Assembly: GCF_010882125.1 (NCBI RefSeq)
Contig: NZ_JAAGVZ010000005.1
Span: 1-64,000 of the forward strand
Length of the DNA: 64,000 bases
Source of the DNA: Peribacillus alkalitolerans
GTDB lineage: Bacteria > Bacillota > Bacilli > Bacillales > DSM-1321
Direction: 5' to 3'
Position numbers and translations under genes: made by a program. Positions 50,220 to 59,627 of this stretch are shown here, one piece after another (the first letter of the stretch is position 1; each line of letters begins with the position of its first letter). The notes under the pieces are model-generated. The model saw nothing but the letters and a program-made list of their open reading frames with translations, made no database searches and was not told where the DNA came from.

Positions 50220-50832
50220 AATGAAGTGTGCCAGTCCCCCATTTAGGAGGTGTATTTTTATCCCAATAGATTTTACCTAGATCATGGTGTTTTACATAGC
50301 CATCTTTCCTTAAGTGATAATGGAAGTTAAACCAATGGCCTTGCTGTGGAGGATTTTCCCTTCTTACGTGGAAACGTATTATGTCTTCACCAGATTTCAT
50401 ATTGTAAATATGGAATATTTTTTCTCCTGTTCCCCCTGCAGGCTTTTCTGAAATTGCCAATTCAGTTAAATCCTCTGCGTCATAACTAGCAGTTACATCA
50501 GAGATAGCCTCTTCCATTTTAGGAAGGATCACCTCTTTAAATTCATCTTGAATCTTTGGAGCGATTTTCTCTCCAAATTTTATGTAGGAAGTATTCTCAG
50601 CTTTTTCAATCATGGTCAGTAAAAATTGGTCCTTCGTAACCCCATGGTATCGAGTAAAAGAATGATCATTACCATCATGGACACTCTTTGATTCTTCTGC
50701 TGACTTTTTATTGGTGTTTTTATCTGCAGAGGCTTCCTCCAACCAGTGAAGCTCGGATGGGGTCACCATGCCAAATGTTAAAACAGATATCAATATTATT
50801 AGACTTTTTTTCATCCACTTAGAGAATTTCAT
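50218..50832 (-). CDS. ypjP: YpjP-like secreted protein
   Basis: 204 residues from the ATG at 50832 (GGGAG 10 bases upstream; the ATG two codons earlier is too close to the site). A signal peptide (MKKSLIILISVLTFGMVTPS) precedes a low-complexity acidic linker and a conserved domain with IKFGEKIAPKIQDEFKEVILPKMEEAI, GEKIFHIYNMKSGEDIIRFHVRRENPP and GKIYWDKNTPP. This is the B. subtilis YpjP pattern and length. Function unknown. Confidence 0.88.
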   Translation of the reverse strand: MKFSKWMKKSLIILISVLTFGMVTPSELHWLEEASADKNTNKKSAEESKSVHDGNDHSFTRYHGVTKDQFLLTMIEKAENTSYIKFGEKIAPKIQDEFKEVILPKMEEAISDVTASYDAEDLTELAISEKPAGGTGEKIFHIYNMKSGEDIIRFHVRRENPPQQGHWFNFHYHLRKDGYVKHHDLGKIYWDKNTPPKWGTGTLH

Positions 50833-51004
50833 ATCCATGTACTCCCTTTTAAAACTTACACTTTTTTCTATTATACAAGCATTCATATTACTTTACGAAG
50901 AAAAACTGCAAAAGGTTTCAAAAAAACGGCCTTGGGTAATAATAAAATAATTAAGACTAGAATATCATTGATTTACCAATACATTTAAATTGGAGGCTGA
51001 GTTC

Positions 51005-51082
51005 ATGGAATTTGGAACAATATTTGTTATTATTGGTTTTTTGTTACTAGTTTACTTTGTATATCTGTCATTCACGGATTAA
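51005..51082 (+). CDS. 25-residue membrane micropeptide
   Basis: MEFGTIFVIIGFLLLVYFVY then LSFTD: one hydrophobic helix with short polar ends. TTGGAGG lies 9 bases before the ATG, and a perfect terminator starts at the stop codon, so a short dedicated transcript is likely. No family recognised; comparable in form to small membrane-regulator peptides. Confidence 0.65.
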   Translation: MEFGTIFVIIGFLLLVYFVYLSFTD

Positions 51083-51109
51083 GAAGGAAATCAATTCCTT
51101 CTTTTTTTT
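51081..51109 (+). terminator. Terminator of the micropeptide unit
   Basis: AAGAAGGAA-ATCAA-TTCCTTCTT followed by seven T, overlapping the micropeptide stop. Confidence 0.85.
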
Positions 51110-51111
51110 AT

Positions 51112-51897
51112 TCAATGGCTTTCTTTTACATTAATAAAACCATAATGGAACAAGGCGGTTTTTCGAATGATTTGTTGAAAACCATGCCTTTTAAAACGAG
51201 GGCTTTGATAATGATCCTTCAGTACGACCCTAACCTTTGCAACCCTTAAAGCTTCATGGATTGATTCCGGTGTTAGATCGATAAATTCAGCCCATCCGGT
51301 TAACGGTCGAATTCCCTTAGATTCCTGGATTGTTTCGTTGAACATAGGATCAAAATAAACAACATCAAAACTGTTATCCTCTTGCTCTTTTAAGAAATCG
51401 TAATGGTTTGCATCGACTACACGTATCCTTTTCATAGAATCTGCTAATTGAATACCTTCTGAATCCCATGTTTTTAGTCCCCAATTTACTAAGTAGGCCA
51501 TAAAAGGATTTGCTTCAACAGCTGACACGTGGCCAGCATTTCCAACTATATAACTTGCTACGATAGAATCCGAACCTAACCCCATCGTGCAATCTAACAA
51601 GGACATTCCCGATGAAAGACCCATCGCATCAAGCATCGGATCCACTTCCCCTTGCATTAGTCGCTTAATTCGAACAACAGCCATATTCGGATGGAAGAAA
51701 AAAGGCTCAGTATGGTCCCTGTTGTATAATTCGAATCGTTGCTTTCCAATCACAAGTACGTCATCTTGAAAACGTTCAATCATTGCTTTTACTGATTGTT
51801 TGTTCCGTTTTTGAAAACTGCATTGTAGATCCTTTGCGACTACCTTTGCAATATTCGTCCATTCCTCATTCGTTCTTCCTGCAGTAGTTACGATCAT
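51112..51897 (-). CDS. ypiP: Predicted SAM-dependent methyltransferase YpiP
   Basis: 261 residues from the ATG at 51897 (GAGGG 6 bases upstream); a longer reading to 51948 would run through the brxA terminator. MIVTTAGRTNEEWTNIAKVVA, then the class I motif I LLDCTMGLGSDSIVASY, motif II VSAVEANPF, and FDVVYFDPMF (a DPPY-like catalytic loop of N- or RNA-methyltransferases of the RsmJ/DUF548 group). It may methylate RNA; unproven. The order matches ypiP-yphP in B. subtilis. Confidence 0.85.
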   Translation of the reverse strand: MIVTTAGRTNEEWTNIAKVVAKDLQCSFQKRNKQSVKAMIERFQDDVLVIGKQRFELYNRDHTEPFFFHPNMAVVRIKRLMQGEVDPMLDAMGLSSGMSLLDCTMGLGSDSIVASYIVGNAGHVSAVEANPFMAYLVNWGLKTWDSEGIQLADSMKRIRVVDANHYDFLKEQEDNSFDVVYFDPMFNETIQESKGIRPLTGWAEFIDLTPESIHEALRVAKVRVVLKDHYQSPRFKRHGFQQIIRKTALFHYGFINVKESH

Positions 51898-51923
51898 GTG
51901 ATCCCTCGTTTTATTAAAATATG

Positions 51924-51955
51924 AAAAAGAAACGGTCATTCCTAGCACCGTTTCT
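51924..51955 (-). terminator. Terminator after brxA
   Basis: On the minus strand AGAAACGGT-GCTAGGAATG-ACCGTTTCT followed by TTTTCATATTTT; it separates brxA from ypiP. Confidence 0.8.
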
Positions 51956-51969
51956 AAAAAAAGACATAT

Positions 51970-52404
51970 TTATTTATTGCTTTCAAATGCTTGTAAAAGG
52001 TTATTCATAATTTCTTCCATAGAATGTCCTTCAATATCATGACGAGGGATAAAATGAACCACTTTTTTTCCTTTCAAAATGGCCATTGAAGGAGAGGATG
52101 CCTCTAAACCTGTAAAATATTCACGCATTTTTGCAGTAGCTTCCTTATCTTGACCAGCAAAAACCGTTACAAGGTGGTCAGGTTCCTTTTCAGCTCGAAT
52201 AACAGCTTGGGTAGCCGCAGGTCTTGCCAATCCTGCTGCACATCCACAAACAGAGTTTATAACTACCAAAGTCATACCTTCCGCACTTTCCATGAATGTT
52301 TCTACTTGTTCTGCGGTTGAAAGCTCCTTGAATCCTGCTTGAACTAATTCCTGCCTCATTGGTTGAACCATTTGTCTCATATAATCTTCATATGCCATTG
52401 ACAT
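51970..52404 (-). CDS. brxA: Bacilliredoxin BrxA (YphP family)
   Basis: 144 residues. The CxC motif Cys53-Gly-Cys55 in NSVCGCAAGLARPA sits in a thioredoxin-like fold (DUF1094), with DHLVTVFAGQDKEATAKMREYF and SPSMAILKGKKVVHFIPRHDIEGHS. BrxA removes bacillithiol from S-bacillithiolated proteins after oxidative stress. The positions 53/55 agree with YphP. It lies between ypiP and ilvD as in B. subtilis, separated from ilvD by a MITE copy. Confidence 0.95.
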   Translation of the reverse strand: MSMAYEDYMRQMVQPMRQELVQAGFKELSTAEQVETFMESAEGMTLVVINSVCGCAAGLARPAATQAVIRAEKEPDHLVTVFAGQDKEATAKMREYFTGLEASSPSMAILKGKKVVHFIPRHDIEGHSMEEIMNNLLQAFESNK

Positions 52405-52491
52405 TTATATCTCTCCATTCAAGTTCTATTCAGTATTGTAAGCATACTATATACCCTTTGACACTTTCAATAAATTCATACTTAAATAAAA

Positions 52492-52717
52492 GGCTCTGTT
52501 AAACGGAGCTGTTGCGTTCAGTTCTAGGCAATCGGTTTCCGCTGGGCGGGCGGTAAGCCTCCTCGACAAAATGCGCCTGTGGGTTCTCACCTGTCCCGCT
52601 GCTCCAGCAGGACATTGAATTTACTTCTTCGAATAAACACCGCACGAAGGAAAGGAGTCAAGCGCCTTCCACTCCAATCAACTAAGTGGATAAATCAACA
52701 ATAGTTTTAACATAGTT
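52492..52717. repeat. Dispersed MITE-like repeat, copy D (long form)
   Basis: GGCTCTGTTAAACGGAGC at the left, GGGCGGGCGGTAAGCCTCCTCG, GCGCCTGTGGG, CAGCAGG, then an extra about 50 bp (ACATTGAATTTACTTCTTCG ...) and AGTCAAGCGCCTTCCACTCC, CAATCAACTAAGTGG, ending TAACATAG at 52708-52715. The extra segment is absent from copy C and has a related counterpart in copy E. No gene was seen in 52405-52779. Confidence 0.75.
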
Positions 52718-52721
52718 AAAT

Positions 52722-52774
52722 AAAAAAGAGGTGCCCGGTACCCTAATCATAAGGGAACTTGTTGACACCTCTTT
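52722..52774 (-). terminator. Terminator after ilvD
   Basis: AAAGAGGTG and CACCTCTTT form the outer stem, with an inner CCCT/AGGG pairing, just after the ilvD stop on the minus strand. Confidence 0.8.
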
Positions 52775-52779
52775 ACTTA

Positions 52780-54495
52780 TTAATGGGCCTTAATTGGTTC
52801 TTTACTATTTACTTCTTCAAATAAATCGGTCACTGCTCCCTTAGAAGCACTGCTTACCAATCTAGCATATTTGGCAAGGGTACCCTTTGCCAAGAGCGGA
52901 GGGGCGCTCCAATTTTTCCTGCGTTTTTCCAAAACTTCCTCCGTTACATGGACCGTGAGAGATTGACTTACACTATCGACAGTAATTAAATCACCATTTT
53001 GGATAAAAGCAATGGGTCCTCCAACTTGAGCTTCCGGTGCAATGTGTCCAATTACAAGCCCATGAGTCCCTCCAGAGAAGCGTCCGTCTGTCAACAATGC
53101 CACCGATTCACCCAATCCTTTTCCTACAAGCATTCCTGATATGGAAAGCATTTCGGGCATACCCGGCCCACCTTTTGGCCCTTCATATCGGATTACTAAA
53201 ACATCGCCTGCTTCGATTTCACCATTAAGTATTGCTTCTGTTGCACTTGGCTCATCATCAAATACCTTGGCAGGTCCTGTCATGGAAGATACTTTTAAGC
53301 CTGAAACTTTTGCAACCGCTCCTTCTGGCGCAAGATTTCCTTTTAATACCACCAATGGGCCCTGCTTTTTCAATGGCTCATTCACTGGATAAATAACTTT
53401 TTGCCCTTCAACTAAATCCGGCTGATTCATAAGGTTCTCTGCGAGCGTTTTTCCTGTAACAGTCAAGCAATCACCATTTAATAAGCCTTCTTTTAGCAAA
53501 AGCTTCATTACCGCAGAAACTCCTCCAGCTTCATGCAAATCCTGCATTACGTATTTTCCGCTTGGTTTTAAGTCTGCGATATGAGGTACTTTTTTCTGGA
53601 TACGATCAAAATCCTCCAAAGATAAATCCACTTCAGCAGAATGTGCAATGGCCATTAAATGGAGGATTGCATTGGTAGATCCACCTAGGGTCATTACGAC
53701 TGTAATGGCATTTTCAAATGCTTTTTTTGTTAAAATATCACGTGGGTAAATATCTTTTTCTAATAAATTGTAGACTGCTTTTCCTGCTAAATAGCAATCA
53801 TCATGTTTTTCTGCAGTTTCAGCAGGATTGGATGAGCTACCAGGTAAACTCATTCCTAATGCTTCAATTGCGCTTGCCATTGTATTGGCAGTATACATTC
53901 CTCCGCATGAACCTGAACCTGGACAAGCGTGGCACTCTATTTTATGTAGCTCTTCTTTATCAATGCTACCTTGATTGTATTTTCCTACCCCTTCAAAAGC
54001 TGAAACGATATCAATATTTTGGTTATGTAATTTACCAGGCTTAATCGTTCCTCCATAGACAAAAACTGCAGGTAAATTCATTCTTGCAATCGCCATCATG
54101 CAGCCTGGCATATTTTTATCACAGCCCCCAATTGCCACAAAACCGTCCAGGCTTTCCCCACCAACTACGGTTTCAATTGAATCAGCTATCAAATCGCGAC
54201 TCGGCAATGAATAGCGCATACCTTCAGTGCCCATAGAAATCCCATCTGAAACGGTGATTGTATTAAAGATCATTGGTGCGCCACCAGCATCCTTAGCTCC
54301 CTGCTTTGCCTTGCGAGCCAGTTCATCAATGTGAATATTACATGGCGTCACTTCGCTCCACGTACTTGCAACACCAATCATAGGCTTTTTGAAATCCTCA
54401 TCGGTAAATCCTACAGCTCGCAACATGGCTCGATTAGGCGCCTTCGTTTCTCCTTCACTGATAACCTTACTTCGTAACCTTAGATCTTTAGCCAT
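52780..54495 (-). CDS. ilvD: Dihydroxy-acid dehydratase
   Basis: 571 residues, full-length IlvD/EDD. Cluster cysteines in TPCNIH (Cys52), [10 protein letters not shown] (Cys125) and [16 protein letters not shown] (Cys197); [17 protein letters not shown] and [19 protein letters not shown] near the C-terminus. It is the third step of valine/isoleucine synthesis and needs an Fe-S cluster. The 5' region contains a phased ACTTTCGAA array at about 160-240 bp upstream. No T-box was identified. Confidence 0.97.
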   Translation of the reverse strand: MAKDLRLRSKVISEGETKAPNRAMLRAVGFTDEDFKKPMIGVASTWSEVTPCNIHIDELARKAKQGAKDAGGAPMIFNTITVSDGISMGTEGMRYSLPSRDLIADSIETVVGGESLDGFVAIGGCDKNMPGCMMAIARMNLPAVFVYGGTIKPGKLHNQNIDIVSAFEGVGKYNQGSIDKEELHKIECHACPGSGSCGGMYTANTMASAIEALGMSLPGSSSNPAETAEKHDDCYLAGKAVYNLLEKDIYPRDILTKKAFENAITVVMTLGGSTNAILHLMAIAHSAEVDLSLEDFDRIQKKVPHIADLKPSGKYVMQDLHEAGGVSAVMKLLLKEGLLNGDCLTVTGKTLAENLMNQPDLVEGQKVIYPVNEPLKKQGPLVVLKGNLAPEGAVAKVSGLKVSSMTGPAKVFDDEPSATEAILNGEIEAGDVLVIRYEGPKGGPGMPEMLSISGMLVGKGLGESVALLTDGRFSGGTHGLVIGHIAPEAQVGGPIAFIQNGDLITVDSVSQSLTVHVTEEVLEKRRKNWSAPPLLAKGTLAKYARLVSSASKGAVTDLFEEVNSKEPIKAH

Positions 54496-54651
54496 AAACT
54501 GATCGCCTCCATATTTTTATATTCCAATATAGAGTTTTTCTAAAGGAATTGCAATAATTTTCACAAAATTTAATTAATTTTACACAAATTCAAATTTCAG
54601 TGCTATTAAAACGTGGTGTTGGTAATTTTTGATAAATAATCAGCTACATTT

Positions 54652-54742
54652 ACTTTCGAAAATATAAAATTACTTTCGAAAACATAAGATTTACTTTCAA
54701 TTTTCACAAAATACATTCGAATGGGTTATTTTTACTTTCGAA
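54652..54742. repeat. Five helically phased ACTTTCGAA-type sites upstream of ilvD (array 3)
   Basis: Sites ACTTTCGAAA (54652), ACTTTCGAAA (54672), ACTTTCAATT (54693), ACATTCGAAT (54713) and ACTTTCGAAA (54734) are spaced 20, 21, 20 and 21 bp. Each strong site holds a TTCGAA palindrome. The array lies between the ilvD start and the ypgR terminator, in the likely ilvD promoter area. The 54496-54822 gap has no gene. Confidence 0.85.
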
Positions 54743-54776
54743 ATATCATTTTTACCGATTTTTCGACACGCGCAAA

Positions 54777-54814
54777 TAAAAAAAGACCCAAAGCTCTAAA
54801 AAGGCCTTTGAGTC
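54777..54814 (-). terminator. Terminator after ypgR
   Basis: On the minus strand GACTCAAAG-GCCTTTTTAGAG-CTTTGGGTC followed by TTTTTTT. Confidence 0.85.
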
Positions 54815-54822
54815 CCTCAACA

Positions 54823-55956
54823 TTATTGATTTTCACGAAGTTCGGTCATTTGTTTCCAAATCGATCCTTTAGCTTCTTCACCCGTCTGAATTCTTTCGAT
54901 AGCCATTTTAACCTGCATCGCTACTTCAAATTCCGGATCATTTTCAGCTTCTTTAAGAGCGGATAGTACTGACTCATCGCCTTCTTCATATAGAAACATC
55001 GCAGCTCGCCAACGTACTAACTTACTACTATCCTTTAAAGCAAGACTCATTTCGTTCATAGCCTCTTTAAACCCAAGGTCCGATAGGCAATCCCCTGCAG
55101 TCCTACGTACAGAAACAGATGAATCCTTCAGGGCTTTATAAAGTGCCTGCAGTACTGATGGATCTTTAATCATCCCAAGATATACAGTCGCCAATCTTCG
55201 AATTGATGCTTTTTCATCATCTAAAGCTTTTTCCAATAATGGAAGGTCTTCTAACTCTGGATCATCCATTTGCTCTAAAGCTTGATAACGAATTTTCCAG
55301 TCTTCATTATTTAATATTTCTGAGGATAGTTTTATCTTTTCACGCTTTTTAATAGTTTGTTGTTTTTGGTCAGAATCAAGAGCGACCTTTACTAATTCTT
55401 GCAATCTTTCAGTTGGATAAGCCGCAGAAATTTCCTCAACCACAGTATTTCCTACCTCATCCAAATTCCCATAACGAACTCCGTAGTCTTTCCATTGACG
55501 GAGTATTACCACATTATCTTCTGGGAGCCTTGCACCTGAAACGGCTGTAATGAAATATTCTGGCAACCCAACTCGAGCTTCCTGTTCACCATCATTCAAT
55601 TTTATTTGCATAGGTATGCCTTTAAACATCTGTATATGTACAGATATTTCACCATAGTGGGACATTGGACCACCAGCAGCTTGATCCATATCAGAATCCC
55701 CTTCGCCAAAAACTTGACGAACAGAAGCCAAAATTTGCTTCCAATCAAACTTAGGATTACGTTCAATCGCTAAAAAGTCGGCTACATGATAGACTCCTTT
55801 AACACCTTCGATTTCCAATAAGGAACGGATATTGCTAGGTGCTTGATCCTTATTCGCAACTTTATAATTATTGCTCTTTCCAGCCGCAAGTTCTTCATCA
55901 AGTGTAATTTTCATTGTATTGGGACTTGGAGTAGGTTCAATAGAAACAATCTTCAC
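54823..55956 (-). CDS. ypgR: YpgR-like NifU-N/HEAT-repeat protein
   Basis: 377 residues from a GTG at 55956 that has AAAGGAAGTG 5 bases upstream; the longer reading has no RBS. The N-terminal part is an Nfu/NifU-type domain (KIVSIEPTPSPNTMKITLDE, IEGVKGVYHVADFLAIERNP, about 1-90), and the C-half is a series of HEAT-like repeats (MDDPELEDLPLLEKALDDEKASIRRLATVYLG, SVRRTAGDCLSDLG, LVRWRAAMFLYEEG). The Nfu domain lacks its CxxC, so cluster transfer is doubtful. The gene follows yfmR by 13 bp. Confidence 0.88.
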   Translation of the reverse strand: MKIVSIEPTPSPNTMKITLDEELAAGKSNNYKVANKDQAPSNIRSLLEIEGVKGVYHVADFLAIERNPKFDWKQILASVRQVFGEGDSDMDQAAGGPMSHYGEISVHIQMFKGIPMQIKLNDGEQEARVGLPEYFITAVSGARLPEDNVVILRQWKDYGVRYGNLDEVGNTVVEEISAAYPTERLQELVKVALDSDQKQQTIKKREKIKLSSEILNNEDWKIRYQALEQMDDPELEDLPLLEKALDDEKASIRRLATVYLGMIKDPSVLQALYKALKDSSVSVRRTAGDCLSDLGFKEAMNEMSLALKDSSKLVRWRAAMFLYEEGDESVLSALKEAENDPEFEVAMQVKMAIERIQTGEEAKGSIWKQMTELRENQ

Positions 55957-55969
55957 ATCTTCACTTCCT

Positions 55970-57859
55970 TTACTCTTCCATTTTTTCTGATAGGTAAGAC
56001 CATCTTTCAATCAAAGATTCAAGTTTTTCCGTTAGTTCTGTTTCCTCTTTCATAAAAGCTGCTGCTTTTTCAAAATCAGAACCTGTTTGCTGAATTTCTT
56101 TTGCAATGACTTCTAATCTTTCTTCAACCTTTTGTATATCTGATTCAATCGTTTCCCATTCACGCATTTCCATATAGCTCAATTTTTTCTTCTTTTTCGT
56201 TTCTTTTATTTGTGGAGCTTCCTGAGGCAGCGTTTTTTCTTCCACTGCAGAAACCTCTTCAGCTTTTCCAGATTCCAAATACTCGGTGTACGTCCCATAA
56301 TATCGTGAAATTTCACCATTTCCTAAGAAAACAAGAAGTTCTGTTGTTACTTTATCAAGAAAGTATCGATCATGGGAAACTGTAATGACGACCCCTGAAA
56401 AACTATCCAAGAAGTCTTCTAATACAGTTAAAGTCTCAGTATCTAAATCATTCGTTGGCTCGTCCATAAGTAAAACGTTAGGTGATGACATTAATATTCT
56501 TAATAAATACAATCTTCTCTTTTCCCCACCGGACAATTTAGAAATGGGTGTACCGTGGGTATGAATCGGAAATAAAAATTTCTCCAACATGTTTGCTGCT
56601 GAAACCAATGAACCATCTTTTAATTTGATCGCTTCAGCTTCTTCACGGATGTATTCAATCATCCTCATGCCTTCATTAAGGCTTACAGTTTCTTGAGTAT
56701 AGTAACCTATCTTAACTGTTGTGCCTTGTTCGATTTCACCCGAATCAATCGTTTCCTTTCCAGCAACAATATTTAATAGGGTGGATTTTCCTGCACCATT
56801 CTTCCCTACAATCCCAATTCTGTCACCAGGTTTTAACAAAAGAGAAAATCCATTTAAAACGGTTTGGCTATCAAAACTCTTTTTGACTTTTATTAATTCG
56901 ATTACTTTTTTACCTAGTCTGCTACCCATCAAGTCCATTTCTAACTTATCTGAAGATGTCTTTTGGCTCACTTCAGTTTCAAGTTGACTAAATCTGTCTA
57001 TCCGAGCTTTTTGTTTTGTAGTCCGAGCCTTCGCTCCTCGTCTTATCCAAGCTAGCTCTTTCTTGAATAGACTTTCTTTTTTGGATTGCATAATTTGTTC
57101 ATTTTCTTCCCGACTGGCTTTTGATTCAAGGTAATCCGCATAGTTCCCTTTATACTCGTACAAGTTCCCATTTGCTAGCTCCCAAATTTTCGTAGAAATA
57201 TTATCAAGAAAATAACGATCATGGGTAACAAATAAAACTGATTTTTGATATTTACCAATATACTGTTCAAGCCATTGGATACTCTCAAAATCCAAATGGT
57301 TCGTCGGTTCATCCAGGATTAGCAAATCAGAATTTTCGATAAGTGCTTTTGCTAAAGCGACCCTTTTTTTCTGTCCGCCTGACAGGTTTCCAATCCTTGA
57401 ATTGAAATCCTTCATACCCAGTTTTGTCAGAATAGATTTAGCTTCGGCGTTCCTTTCCCACCCATTCATTTCGTCCATTTGATGCTGCAGCTTAAATAAT
57501 TTTTGCTGAATGGCTTCGTTTTCTGGTTGTACTTGTAATTCCAGTAGAACACTTTCGTATTCACGAATCAGTTTGAACAATGGTGTATCACTTTTAAACA
57601 GATGATCGATAATTGACTCATTCTCATCAAATTCTGGTTCTTGTGGTAAATAGGAGATTGTATAATCACGTGGATGATCTTTTATTCCTTGGTCGGCTTC
57701 TTCCTGTCCAAAGATAATTTTTAATAAAGTGGACTTTCCAGTCCCATTTACACCAATGATTCCAATTTTGTCGCCTTCTCGAATAGAAAAAGAAAGTCCA
57801 GCAAACAAGGTTTTATCTCCAACTGTTTTTTTTACATCTTCCATTGAAAAAATCTTCAT
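55970..57859 (-). CDS. yfmR: ABC-F ATPase, YfmR/Uup-like (ribosome-associated)
   Basis: 629 residues from the ATG at 57859. Two ABC domains with Walker A GVNGTGKSTLL and GKNGAGKSTLL, signatures LSGGQKKR and LSGGEKRR, Walker B LLILDEPTNHLD and VLLMDEPTNDLD, a basic linker (about 245-300), and a C-terminal coiled coil (about 555-629) typical of Uup/YfmR. ABC-F proteins free stalled ribosomes. The start overlaps the ypgQ stop as ATGA, and ypgR follows; in B. subtilis yfmR is elsewhere, so this arrangement is a local rearrangement. Confidence 0.92.
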   Translation of the reverse strand: MKIFSMEDVKKTVGDKTLFAGLSFSIREGDKIGIIGVNGTGKSTLLKIIFGQEEADQGIKDHPRDYTISYLPQEPEFDENESIIDHLFKSDTPLFKLIREYESVLLELQVQPENEAIQQKLFKLQHQMDEMNGWERNAEAKSILTKLGMKDFNSRIGNLSGGQKKRVALAKALIENSDLLILDEPTNHLDFESIQWLEQYIGKYQKSVLFVTHDRYFLDNISTKIWELANGNLYEYKGNYADYLESKASREENEQIMQSKKESLFKKELAWIRRGAKARTTKQKARIDRFSQLETEVSQKTSSDKLEMDLMGSRLGKKVIELIKVKKSFDSQTVLNGFSLLLKPGDRIGIVGKNGAGKSTLLNIVAGKETIDSGEIEQGTTVKIGYYTQETVSLNEGMRMIEYIREEAEAIKLKDGSLVSAANMLEKFLFPIHTHGTPISKLSGGEKRRLYLLRILMSSPNVLLMDEPTNDLDTETLTVLEDFLDSFSGVVITVSHDRYFLDKVTTELLVFLGNGEISRYYGTYTEYLESGKAEEVSAVEEKTLPQEAPQIKETKKKKKLSYMEMREWETIESDIQKVEERLEVIAKEIQQTGSDFEKAAAFMKEETELTEKLESLIERWSYLSEKMEE

Positions 57860-58503
57860 ACTTCTGCATCCCATTCTTTATAAAATTGATCTAAAAATGA
57901 TTCCATGTATTCGTGCCTTTTTTTAGCCATCTCTTTCCCAGTTCCAGTATTGAAAAGGGCTGATAGCTTCAAGAGCTTTTCATAAAAGTGATGGATTGTA
58001 GTGGAATTCGCATTGCGATATTCTTCTAGTGTCATCTCATCTCTCACAGAAATAGAAGGATCATATAGTGGTCTTCCCTTTTTACCCCCATATGCAAAAG
58101 CTCGTGCAATCCCAATCGCACCAATTGCTTCAAGACGATCTGCATCTTGTACGATTTCTGCTTCTAGAGAAGATGGTGGTGAATTATGTCCACCTTTATA
58201 TGAAACTTCTTGAATAATGGTTTTTATTTGTGTTCTTATCTCTAATGGCGCTTCTTGTCCATCAAACCATTCATCAAGCATTCTCCAACCTTGCTCGGCC
58301 CCATCATTCAATTTTTCATCAGGAACATCATGCAATAACGCTGCCAATTCTATGATACTTGTATCAGTAATCCCTTCCTGGATGGCTATTTTAATGGCAA
58401 GTTTTCGTACTCTGTCACAATGATGATAATCGTGACCAGAGGCATCTTTACCTAATTGAGTTCTTACCAACATTTCAGCTTCTTTTATCAAATTGTTATG
58501 CAT
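57856..58503 (-). CDS. ypgQ: HD-domain nucleotide phosphohydrolase
   Basis: 215 residues. HDYHHCDRVRKLA and LLHDVPD form the HD metal site (H...HD), continuing AEIVQDADRLEAIGAIGIARAFAYGG (the last Asp). YpgQ hydrolyses nucleoside triphosphates to nucleosides plus pyrophosphate or triphosphate. It is the first gene of ypgQ-yfmR-ypgR, with TGA/ATG overlap downstream. AAGGAGAACAAG precedes the start. Confidence 0.93.
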   Translation of the reverse strand: MHNNLIKEAEMLVRTQLGKDASGHDYHHCDRVRKLAIKIAIQEGITDTSIIELAALLHDVPDEKLNDGAEQGWRMLDEWFDGQEAPLEIRTQIKTIIQEVSYKGGHNSPPSSLEAEIVQDADRLEAIGAIGIARAFAYGGKKGRPLYDPSISVRDEMTLEEYRNANSTTIHHFYEKLLKLSALFNTGTGKEMAKKRHEYMESFLDQFYKEWDAEV

Positions 58504-58596
58504 CTTGTTCTCCTTATTATTGCAATGACCTTATTGTACCACGATTAATCGCAGAATGAAGAATGATGGATTTGTATTACATAACGAATTCTCAAC

Positions 58597-58620
58597 AAAA
58601 AAAAGGCCCCTTTAAGAGCC
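58597..58620 (-). terminator. Weak terminator after degV-type gene
   Basis: On the minus strand GGCTC-TTAAA-GGGGCC followed by eight T; the stem contains one G-U pair. Confidence 0.5.
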
Positions 58621-58632
58621 CTACAAAATTCC

Positions 58633-59487
58633 TTACTCATTATACCAACTTATACCTAATGTATTCCCACCTGCATGGACACCAATTGCCGTTCCAAGTG
58701 CACATTTATAGAACTGGATATTAGGGTATAGTGAAGTAAGTTCTTCATACCATTCTATTGTTTGGGATTCATCATTTCCATAAAGTATAAAGCACTCTTT
58801 GACAATCCCCTCATCTACCGCTCTTTGTAAATATGAAAAGATTTTTTTCTGTGCCTGTTTTTCACTTCGGACCTTTTCCTTGCTTGAGAGCTTTCCATCT
58901 TCAATGGAAATGATCGGTTTCACATTTAACATACTGCCTAGGAAGTATTGAACCCCATTCATCCTTCCACTTCTGTGAAGCTGGACTAGGTCACCAATCA
59001 AAACATACGTCTCATTTTTCTGTTTTAACTCGTCAATTCTTGTCAACGTTTCATCATTGGAGACTCCTTCAGACAACCATTTCATTGCTTTTTTCATTAA
59101 GAAGGAAGTAGGATACGACAGAATCAAGGAATCCACCGTATGTACAGGTATATTAACCATTTGTGCCGCCTGTTGACTTGATGATACAGTCCCGCTTAGA
59201 AAACTGGAAACATGGAAGGAATATATTCTGTCATATGAATCTTCCAATTTTTTATATAGTTCATAGAAGGTGCCCACAGAAGGTTGTGACGTTTTTGGAA
59301 CCGCTTTCTTTTCATCCATTAATGCAAATAAATCCTTAGGGTGGATATCGACTCCATCCAAATATTCTTTACCTTCCACAAAAACCATCATTGGAATCAC
59401 ATATACATCTGGATTTCCCTTTAATTCTTCATCAAGAAAAGTTGTACTATCGGTAACCCATGCTATTTTTTCGTTCAATTTATTCAC
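58633..59487 (-). CDS. DegV/FakB-type fatty-acid-binding protein
   Basis: 284 residues. IAWVTDSTTFLDEELKG (the TDST motif), VYVIPMMVFVEGKEYLDGVDI, KTSQPSVGTFYELYKKL, FHVSSFLSGTVSSSQQAA, LVQLHRSGRMNG and GVHAGGNTLGISWY at the end. DegV-family proteins bind a fatty acid and present it to FakA for phosphorylation in lipid uptake. No fakA is adjacent. AAAGGGTG precedes the ATG. Confidence 0.92.
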   Translation of the reverse strand: MNKLNEKIAWVTDSTTFLDEELKGNPDVYVIPMMVFVEGKEYLDGVDIHPKDLFALMDEKKAVPKTSQPSVGTFYELYKKLEDSYDRIYSFHVSSFLSGTVSSSQQAAQMVNIPVHTVDSLILSYPTSFLMKKAMKWLSEGVSNDETLTRIDELKQKNETYVLIGDLVQLHRSGRMNGVQYFLGSMLNVKPIISIEDGKLSSKEKVRSEKQAQKKIFSYLQRAVDEGIVKECFILYGNDESQTIEWYEELTSLYPNIQFYKCALGTAIGVHAGGNTLGISWYNE

Positions 59488-59627
59488 CCTTTTTTAGGTT
59501 GTTATCTAGTTTATGCAATATCATTACTATTTAGATTTCTAACTTTGTTGCGAATTTCCTTTATTTTTTCTAAAAAAATACTTTTCATTGAATAATAATT
59601 CTTGTTTTTAGAACTCTTAAAAATTTA

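Noticed and set aside
54496-54822. T-box leader upstream of ilvD
   Set aside because: No T-box sequence (GGTGGTACCGCG-like) or antiterminator was seen; the region holds the phased ACTTTCGAA sites instead.
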